From contig JAIPEN010000011.1 in the NCBI GenBank assembly GCA_021737145.1, positions 1 through 64,000 on the forward strand: DNA of 64,000 bases. The letters are read 5' to 3'. A program made the translations under genes and the position numbers. Position 1 is the first letter of the stretch, and every line of letters starts with the position of its first letter. Positions 56,550-64,000 of the stretch are shown in pieces. The notes beneath the pieces are model-generated. The model searched no databases. It saw only the letters and a program-made list of their open reading frames with translations, and was not told where the DNA came from. The DNA comes from Desulfarculaceae bacterium (lineage in GTDB: Bacteria > Desulfobacterota > Desulfarculia > Desulfarculales > Desulfarculaceae).

Positions 56550-58586
56550 ATGCTTGAACTACTGCTCAACGGATTCGCCGACGTGCTGGCTCCCGGCAAC
56601 CTGATCTATCTGGTTTGCGGGGTGGCGGCGGGCATCATGCTGGGCTCCATACCGGGGCTCACCGCCACCATGGGCATCGCCATGGTCATTCCATTGACCC
56701 TGACCCTGCCCCCCATCCCCAGCCTGATGATGCTCATGGGCGCCTACAAGGGCGGCATCTTCGGCGGCTCCATATCGGCCATATTGCTGTGTGCGCCGGG
56801 AACCTCGGCGGCTGCGGCCACTGTAGCCGACGGCCATGCCCTGGCCAAAGCGGGCAAGGCCATCAAGGCACTGAAAATTTCCCTGACCGCCTCGGTGATC
56901 GGCGACACCTTCAGCGACATCATCCTGATCCTGCTGGCGGTCAACCTGGCCCGGGTGGCCTTGCAGTTCGGCCCCGGCGAGTTCACCGCCGTGGCGGTCA
57001 TGGCCCTGACCATCGTGGGGCCGGCCTCGGGCAAGAGCCTCTTGAAGGGACTGATCACCGCCATCCTCGGCCTGTTGATCGCCCTGATCGGCCTGGACCC
57101 GGGCACCTCGCTTCCCCGGCTCACCTTCGACCTCAACGAGCTGGTGGACGGCATCTCCCTGATCCCCATGCTCATCGGCCTGCTCACCATTCCCGAGATC
57201 ATGGCCCAGTACGAGCAGCGGGTGCGCCAGGTGACGGCCCACATTCCGCCGCCCACCTGCAAGGACGACACCCGCATCACCAGGCGTGACTGGAAGATGA
57301 TGGTGCGCCCCATGGTTTCGGGCTCCCTGATGGGCACCTGCATCGGCATCGTGCCCGGCCTGGGCCCCACCCTGGGCGCCTTCATGGGCTACGACGCGGC
57401 CTGGCGGCAGTCCAAGCACCGCGAGCAGTTCGGCAAGGGCTCGGTGGAGGGCATCGCCGGGGCCGAGTCGGGCAACAACGCGGTGAGCGGGGCCAACCTG
57501 GTGCCCCTGTTGGGCCTGGGCGTGCCCGGCGACGTGGAGGCGGCCATCCTGGTGGGCGCCTTCTTGATCCACGACCTGACCCCCGGCCCCCTGATCTTCC
57601 AGGAGGCCCCCCAGGTGGTCTACGGGGTGTACGCCGGCCTGCTCATGGCCAACATGCTGCTCTACTGCATCGCCCGGGGCCTGCTGCCCATGTTCACCCG
57701 GGCGGCCTCGCTGCGGGTCACGGTGATCTTCCCCCTGATGCTGGTGCTGTGCGCGGTGGGCTCTTATGCCTTCAACCAGAGCCTGTTCGACGTGGGGGTG
57801 GCCTTCACCTTCGGGCTCATCGGCTACGCCCTGAACAAGCTCAACTACCCCCGGGCCACCTTCCTCATCGGCTTCATCCTGGGGCCGCTTTTGGAAGACA
57901 ACTTCCGGCGGGCCATGGTGATCAGCGAGGGGCACTACGGCTTTTTGTTCGAAAGCCCGCTGTCCATCGGGCTGTGGATCTTCACCGTCCTGTCGGTGGG
58001 CACCATCCTCTACAGCCGTTTCCGGCAGCGGGAGCGCCAGGCCGAGTCCGAGGCCGAGGCCTGCGAGGTGGAGCATCTGGAGCCGGTGCGGCCGGAGCGC
58101 CTGGGCGGCCACGTGCTGGTGCCGCAAGCGGCCCTGCAGATGGGGGGCAGCCTGACTATCCTGGCCGTGTTGGGCTGGTGCTACTTCTATCTGTTCCCCA
58201 CCTGGATCGAGACCCCCGGCGGCTTCGGGGTGTCGGCGGTGTTGTTCCCCAACACCCTGCTCCTGCTGGGCTCGGTGCTCTGCGTGCTGCTGGCCGTCAA
58301 CCAGTGGCGGCAGCGGGGGAGCATGGGTTATGCGCAGATCAAGCTCAACTCGGCCAAGCGGGTGCTGGCCTACGTGGGGGGCATGGGCCTTTATCTGTTG
58401 GCCCTGGACATGTTGGGCTTCATGATCTCCTCGGTGGCGGGCATCCTGGGCTTCTGCTACTTGCTGGGCGAGCGCAACCCCAAGCTGATCGTGCCCCTGG
58501 CCGTGGTGGCCCCGGTGGCGATCAAGGTCTTGTTCGAATACGGCCTGGAGGTGCAGCTGCCGCCCATGCCCTGGCTGGACGACTAA
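56550..58586 (+). CDS. Tripartite tricarboxylate transporter, TctA-TctB fusion
   Basis: 678 residues. Residues 1-500 are TctA (large permease, about 12 helices): GSIPGLTATMGIAMVIPLTL, LMGAYKGGIFGGSISAILL, PGTSAAAATVADGHALAKAGKA, GTCIGIVPGLGPTLGAFMGYD, and GIAGAESGNNAVSGANLVPLLGLGVPG are diagnostic. Residues ~530-678 are TctB-like (four helices: LTILAVLGWCYFYLF, VLFPNTLLLLGSVLCVLLAV, VLAYVGGMGLYLLAL and SSVAGILGFCYLL). Usually these are separate genes in the order tctC-tctB-tctA. Driven by the ion gradient. Confidence 0.9.
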   Translation: MLELLLNGFADVLAPGNLIYLVCGVAAGIMLGSIPGLTATMGIAMVIPLTLTLPPIPSLMMLMGAYKGGIFGGSISAILLCAPGTSAAAATVADGHALAKAGKAIKALKISLTASVIGDTFSDIILILLAVNLARVALQFGPGEFTAVAVMALTIVGPASGKSLLKGLITAILGLLIALIGLDPGTSLPRLTFDLNELVDGISLIPMLIGLLTIPEIMAQYEQRVRQVTAHIPPPTCKDDTRITRRDWKMMVRPMVSGSLMGTCIGIVPGLGPTLGAFMGYDAAWRQSKHREQFGKGSVEGIAGAESGNNAVSGANLVPLLGLGVPGDVEAAILVGAFLIHDLTPGPLIFQEAPQVVYGVYAGLLMANMLLYCIARGLLPMFTRAASLRVTVIFPLMLVLCAVGSYAFNQSLFDVGVAFTFGLIGYALNKLNYPRATFLIGFILGPLLEDNFRRAMVISEGHYGFLFESPLSIGLWIFTVLSVGTILYSRFRQRERQAESEAEACEVEHLEPVRPERLGGHVLVPQAALQMGGSLTILAVLGWCYFYLFPTWIETPGGFGVSAVLFPNTLLLLGSVLCVLLAVNQWRQRGSMGYAQIKLNSAKRVLAYVGGMGLYLLALDMLGFMISSVAGILGFCYLLGERNPKLIVPLAVVAPVAIKVLFEYGLEVQLPPMPWLDD

Positions 58587-58725
58587 ACCGGGGAGACGGG
58601 CTGTTCTTGGCGGACGGCCCAAGGCTATAATCTCACGGGCGCCAGGCCGGAGGCGGCCGGCCTGGCTTCGCCCGCCCGGGAAAACCGGCCCCGCCCGCGG
58701 GGGCCACGACAGATGAAGGAAAAAA

Positions 58726-60399
<1,674 letters not shown>

Positions 60400-60415
60400 G
60401 GGGAGGAGACGAATA

Positions 60416-60823
60416 ATGGCACGCAAACGCAGGGTGTTGATGGCCAAGCCGGGCCTGGACGGCCACGACCGGGGGGCGCGCATCGTCTCCATGGGCTTGA
60501 GGGACGCGGGCTACGAGGTCATCTACACCGGACGGCGGGTGACCCCCGCCCAGATAGTATCCGCCGCCATCCAGGAGGATGTGGACCTCATCGGTCTGAG
60601 CATCCTCTCGGGGGCCCACATGACCCTGTTCGGCAAGACCCTGGACCTGCTCTCCGAGCAGGGGGCCGGGGACATCCCGGTGTTCGGCGGGGGCATCATC
60701 CCCCCGGACGACGCGATCAAGCTGAAGAAGATGGGGGTCAAGGAGATTTTCGGACCGGGGACCAGCCTGCCGGCCATCGTGGCGGCCCTGGAACAACACC
60801 TTCCGCCGGCAAACGGGGGATAG
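60416..60823 (+). CDS. B12-binding small subunit of methylmalonyl-CoA mutase-like enzyme
   Basis: 135 residues. Base-off/His-on cobalamin motif [22 protein letters not shown] (DxHxxG), then [10 protein letters not shown] and [10 protein letters not shown], with the final [14 protein letters not shown] helix. Pairs with the 557-residue subunit to form the complete mutase. ATG at 60416 after GGAGGAG. Domain split as in archaeal and many Desulfobacterota mutases. Confidence 0.93.
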   Translation: MARKRRVLMAKPGLDGHDRGARIVSMGLRDAGYEVIYTGRRVTPAQIVSAAIQEDVDLIGLSILSGAHMTLFGKTLDLLSEQGAGDIPVFGGGIIPPDDAIKLKKMGVKEIFGPGTSLPAIVAALEQHLPPANGG

Positions 60824-60827
60824 AGAC

Positions 60828-61250
60828 ATGCTGCAAAAAATCGACCATATCGGAATAGCGGTGCACGAGCTGGAGCCCGCCCTGGAGCTGTACCAAAAGG
60901 TATACGGCCTCGAACCGGTGAAGATAGAGACCCTGGAAGACATCCACGTGCGCATCGCCTTTTTGCCTCTGGGCGAGGTGCTCATGGAGCTGCTGCAGCC
61001 CACCGCGCCGGGCGCGGGGCGCATCGGCCAGTTCCTGGATGAAAAGGGCCCCGGCTTCCACCACATCGCCTACCGGGTGGAGAACATCGAACAGGCCATG
61101 GCCGCCTGCGAGGCCGCCGGGGTGGGCATCCGCGACAGCGAGCCCAGGCCCGGGGGTGACGACTCGCGCATCGTGTTCCTGGTGCCCGCCGACACCCACA
61201 ACGTGCTCACCGAGCTGGTGGAGCGCTCCCGCGAGATTACCGGAGACTGA
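60828..61250 (+). CDS. mce: Methylmalonyl-CoA epimerase
   Basis: 140 residues, vicinal-oxygen-chelate fold: KIDHIGIAVHELEPALELYQKVYGLEP, FLPLGEVLMELLQPT, GPGFHHIAYRVENIEQAM. Metal ligands H7, the Glu of MELLQP and H88-region His plus a late Glu (VLTELVE) are present. Interconverts R- and S-methylmalonyl-CoA, or the epimers of the local substrate. Starts four bases after the B12 subunit. Confidence 0.92.
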   Translation: MLQKIDHIGIAVHELEPALELYQKVYGLEPVKIETLEDIHVRIAFLPLGEVLMELLQPTAPGAGRIGQFLDEKGPGFHHIAYRVENIEQAMAACEAAGVGIRDSEPRPGGDDSRIVFLVPADTHNVLTELVERSREITGD

Positions 61251-61252
61251 TC

Positions 61253-62785
61253 ATGAACATTCCCCAGCTTTGGCAACAGCGGGCCACGGAGCAGCCCGAC
61301 AAGGTCTTTTTATATTTCAACGATGATGAGATCACCTACGCCCAGATGTATGAGCGCATCAACCAGACCGCCCGGGGCCTGGCCGCGCTGGGCATCGGCA
61401 AGGGCGACTTCGCGGCCATCATGCAGACCAACGCCCCGGAGTTCCTCTACGCCTGGTTCGGCCTGAACATGCTGGGCGCGGTGGCGGTGCCCATCAACCC
61501 GGTGTTCACCGAGGCGGAGATGGGCTACATCCTGGGCCACTCCGGGTCCAAGGCCATGATCCTGGAGCCCAAGTTCTTGCCGGTGCTGGCCAAGGTGGAC
61601 CAAAAGGCCAAGGAGGGCCTGGAGAAGATTCTGGTCACCGGCGACCCGGCCCTGGCCGAGGGCAACGAGAGCTTCAACCAGCTTATCAGCGGCGACGGCT
61701 CTCCCCTGGACATCGAGGTGGACGAGCAGGCGCCCTGCGTGTGCATCTACACCTCGGGCACCACCAGCATGCCCAAGGGCGTGTTGAACAGCCACTACGG
61801 CTGGGTGACCACCGGGCAGTCCTACGTGTACACCGTGGGCATCAAGGCCGAGGACCGGGTGATGACCCCCAACCCCCTGTTCCACGCCAACGCCCAGGCC
61901 TACTCCACCATGTCCACCCTCAACGCCGGGGCCAGCCTGATCCTGCTGGAGCGCTTCAGCGGCTCCCAGATCCTGGAGAAGGCGGTGCAGTACGGCGCCA
62001 CCATCATGGTGCTGGTGCAGGCGGTGACCCCCTGGGTGTGGGCCCGCGAGCCCATGGAGATCGACTGCGGCCACACGCTGCGCACCATGGTGGCGGGCAG
62101 CGTGCCGGTGGATATCTACCAGAAGTTCGAAGAGCGCTTCTGCCTCAAGATTCAGACCATCTACTCGCTCACCGAATCCACCATGGCGGTGATGGGCCCC
62201 CGCGAGGGAACCATGCCCCGCAAGCCCGGCACCATCGGGGTGCCCATGGAGCACCCCGATCCGGCGGTGAACAACCAGGTGCGCATCGTGGACCCCGCGG
62301 GCAAGGAGTGCGGCCCCGAGGAGCGCGGCGAGATCACCATCAAGAACCCGGCGGTGATGCTGGAGTATTACCGCGATCCGGAAAAGACCGCCGAGGCCAA
62401 GCGGGACGGCTGGATCCACACCGGCGATGTGGGCTACCGCGACGCGGAGGGCTACATCTACTTCGTGGGCCGCCAAAAGGAGGTCATCCGCCGCCGGGGC
62501 GAGCTGATCAGCCCCACCCAGATCGAGGCGGTCTTGAACAAGCACGAGCTCATCGAGGAGTCGGCGGTGATCGGGGTGCCCTCGGAGCTGGGCACCGGCG
62601 AGGAGGAGGTCAAGGCCTTCATCAAGCTGACCGAAGGCGCCTCCCTGAGCGAGGAGCAGGTGCGCGACTGGTGCGCCGCCGAGCTGGCCGAGTTCAAGAT
62701 CCCGGCCTTCATCGAGTTCCGCGATCAGTTCGAAAAGAGCGCCATCGGCCGCATCAAGAAGGAGCTTCTCAAAAAACAGGGATGA
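61253..62785 (+). CDS. Acyl-CoA ligase of the AMP-forming (ANL) superfamily
   Basis: 510 residues. P-loop IYTSGTTSMPKGVLNSH, A5/YSLTEST, A7-A8 HTGDVGYRDAEGYIYFVGRQKEVIRRRGELISP, and the C-terminal catalytic Lys in SAIGRIKKELL. It resembles crotonobetaine/carnitine- or long/medium-chain carboxylate-CoA ligases. Probably activates the carboxylate imported by TctABC. Starts 2 bases after mce (ATCATGAAC). Confidence 0.92.
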   Translation: MNIPQLWQQRATEQPDKVFLYFNDDEITYAQMYERINQTARGLAALGIGKGDFAAIMQTNAPEFLYAWFGLNMLGAVAVPINPVFTEAEMGYILGHSGSKAMILEPKFLPVLAKVDQKAKEGLEKILVTGDPALAEGNESFNQLISGDGSPLDIEVDEQAPCVCIYTSGTTSMPKGVLNSHYGWVTTGQSYVYTVGIKAEDRVMTPNPLFHANAQAYSTMSTLNAGASLILLERFSGSQILEKAVQYGATIMVLVQAVTPWVWAREPMEIDCGHTLRTMVAGSVPVDIYQKFEERFCLKIQTIYSLTESTMAVMGPREGTMPRKPGTIGVPMEHPDPAVNNQVRIVDPAGKECGPEERGEITIKNPAVMLEYYRDPEKTAEAKRDGWIHTGDVGYRDAEGYIYFVGRQKEVIRRRGELISPTQIEAVLNKHELIEESAVIGVPSELGTGEEEVKAFIKLTEGASLSEEQVRDWCAAELAEFKIPAFIEFRDQFEKSAIGRIKKELLKKQG

Positions 62786-62818
62786 GCGCCGCCGCGCCAT
62801 TCACGGAGGATATGCAGC

Positions 62819-63973
62819 ATGGGTAGAGTAGCCATCATCGGAGTGGGGCAGTCGGCCTTTGTGCGCGGCTACCCCGGCTCCATCAAGGAACTGGCCTTCG
62901 AGGCCTTTCGCGAGGCCATGGACGACGCGGGCCTGCAGCGGGGAGACATCCAGGGCTCGCTGATCTGCTCGGCCCCGGAGTACGACCGCCAGCGATCCCC
63001 GGCCGGGGTCATCGCCGAATACTGCGGCCTGAACCCCCAGCCCACCGCCTATGTGGAGTCGCTGTGCTGCTCCTCCACCACCGGGGTGCGCATGGCCTAC
63101 GGCATGATCACCGGCGGCCTGCACGATTGCATGATGGTGCTGGGCTTCCAGAAGATGAGCGAGATCACCAGCGCCGAGACCCAGGAGCGCATGGGCCGGG
63201 GCGCGGACATCCAGTGGGAAAGCCCCTTCGGCACCATGATGCCCGCCTACTACGCCATGTTCGCCCGGGGCTTTTTGCACCGCTACGGGGCCAGCGAGGA
63301 AGATCTGGCCCGCATCCGGGTGAAGGCGGCCACCTACGGCCAGATCAACGAGAAGGCGGTCTACCGCAAGCCGGTGAGCCTGGAGCAGTGCATGATCGCC
63401 GATCCGGTGGCCGACCCGCTCAAGGTCTTTGACTGCTGCGCCAACGCCGACGGCTCCAGCGCCCTGATATTGGCCAGCGAGGAAAAGGTGCGCGAGCTGG
63501 GCATCGAAAAGCCGGTGTGGCTCATGGGCCTGGGCTCGGCCTCGGCCCCGGTGAACCTGGCCCTGCGCGACGAGTTCAGCGGCTTCGACGTGGCCCGCCA
63601 GGCGGCAAGCCAGGCCTACGGCATGGCCGGGGTGGGCCCCAAGGACATCGACGTGGCCGAGGTGCACGACTGCTTCACCATCGCCGAAATGATGGCTTAT
63701 GAGAACCTGGGCTTCGCCGAGCCCGGCGGCGGCCCGGAGCTTATCCGGGCCAAGGAGACCTACAAGGATGGCTCCATCCCGGTGAACGTGGACGGAGGCC
63801 TATTGTCCAAGGGCCATCCCATCGGGGCCACCGGCGGCAGCCAGGTGCGCACCATCGTCTTGCAGCTCAGGGGCGAGGCCGGGGCGATGCAGGTGAAGGA
63901 CCCGGCCGTGGGCCTGGTGCACAACGTGGGCGGCGTGGGGCTCTACGCCAACGTGCTGGTGATGGGGAGGTGA
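62819..63973 (+). CDS. Thiolase-family protein (SCP-x/lipid-transfer type acetyl-CoA acyltransferase)
   Basis: 384 residues. Reactive Cys region YVESLCCSSTTGVRMAY, catalytic His in EVHDCFTIAEMMAYE and the C-terminal GGLLSKGHPIGATGGSQ loop. The length and HDCF motif fit the SCP-x-like thiolase clade that acts with a small Zn-ribbon/OB-fold partner, usually the next gene. Expected to cleave or form a beta-ketoacyl-CoA. Starts 33 bases after the ligase. Confidence 0.9.
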   Translation: MGRVAIIGVGQSAFVRGYPGSIKELAFEAFREAMDDAGLQRGDIQGSLICSAPEYDRQRSPAGVIAEYCGLNPQPTAYVESLCCSSTTGVRMAYGMITGGLHDCMMVLGFQKMSEITSAETQERMGRGADIQWESPFGTMMPAYYAMFARGFLHRYGASEEDLARIRVKAATYGQINEKAVYRKPVSLEQCMIADPVADPLKVFDCCANADGSSALILASEEKVRELGIEKPVWLMGLGSASAPVNLALRDEFSGFDVARQAASQAYGMAGVGPKDIDVAEVHDCFTIAEMMAYENLGFAEPGGGPELIRAKETYKDGSIPVNVDGGLLSKGHPIGATGGSQVRTIVLQLRGEAGAMQVKDPAVGLVHNVGGVGLYANVLVMGR

Positions 63974-63976
63974 TGC

Positions 63977-64000
63977 GTGGCTAAGAACAAACCTGAAAAG
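63977..64000 (+). CDS. Start of a downstream gene, cut by the window end
   Basis: GTG at 63977 followed by AKNKPEK, preceded by GGGGAGGTG. Only eight codons are visible. By analogy with the thiolase context it is probably a Zn-ribbon/OB-fold (DUF35) protein, but nothing in the visible residues proves it. Confidence 0.45.

Overview
The window is GC-rich bacterial chromosome with closely packed operons. The gene set is a CO dehydrogenase/acetyl-CoA synthase cluster with a methyltetrahydrofolate methyltransferase, a siroheme/heme branch (precorrin-2 dehydrogenase next to hemA), an F0 ATP synthase cluster with sodium-type c subunits, and a probable selenoprotein. Together these suggest an anaerobic Desulfobacterota (delta-proteobacterial) bacterium, perhaps near Desulfarculales. 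That placement is an inference; no rRNA or tRNA gene is present to test it.

Layout. 1-7714: Wood-Ljungdahl cluster on the + strand (a truncated tail-bearing gene, then acsA, acsB, acsC, acsE). 7800-11640: small genes, including a DUF134 regulator with two DUF5320-type genes behind an operator-flanked promoter, a TraT-like lipoprotein and a SpoIIAA-like protein. 11640-22160: minus-strand housekeeping genes (DUF4019, metG, ricT-like, holB, tmk, a YhaM-like HD protein, purQ, purSL and a tiny membrane protein), many joined by 4-nt start/stop overlaps. 22500-28650: nucleobase permease, a methyltransferase, an acetyl-CoA hydrolase-GNAT fusion and an AEC transporter. 28700-38700: exported acetolactate decarboxylase, then the branched-chain amino acid operon ilvD-ilvB-ilvN-ilvC-leuC-leuD-leuB, headed by a Leu/Val/Ile-rich leader peptide and an attenuator. 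38850-44780: prmA, dodecin, then the F0 cluster (two accessory subunits, a, a five-hairpin c, a one-hairpin c, b', b) without F1 genes. 44900-47735: sirC, ccsA-like, hemA. 48200-53720: membrane protein, M16 peptidase, two small lipoproteins, an MFS transporter and a selenoprotein read through an in-frame UGA. 53900-64000: LacI-family regulator, TctC and fused TctA-TctB transporter, a methylmalonyl-CoA mutase-like enzyme in two subunits, epimerase, acyl-CoA ligase, thiolase and the start of one more gene.

The signals I consider most worth following are these. (1) A nearly identical ~31-residue C-terminal tail ends both the truncated first gene and AcsE, each time behind a charged low-complexity linker. 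(2) A selenoprotein is hidden by an in-frame UGA at 53630-53632, with a hairpin placed as in bacterial SECIS elements. (3) A five-hairpin c subunit keeps the ion-binding carboxylate in only two hairpins and sits beside a complete monomeric c subunit, implying a hybrid rotor. (4) A textbook-like ilv attenuator. (5) Two related palindromes flank the DUF134 promoter. (6) A dispersed ~100-124-bp intergenic repeat is present in four copies plus two fragments.

The genes fit an anaerobic economy: C1/acetyl-CoA chemistry through CODH/ACS, probable sodium-linked ATP synthesis, siroheme supply, and import and activation of a carboxylic acid feeding a B12-dependent mutase pathway under LacI-type control.
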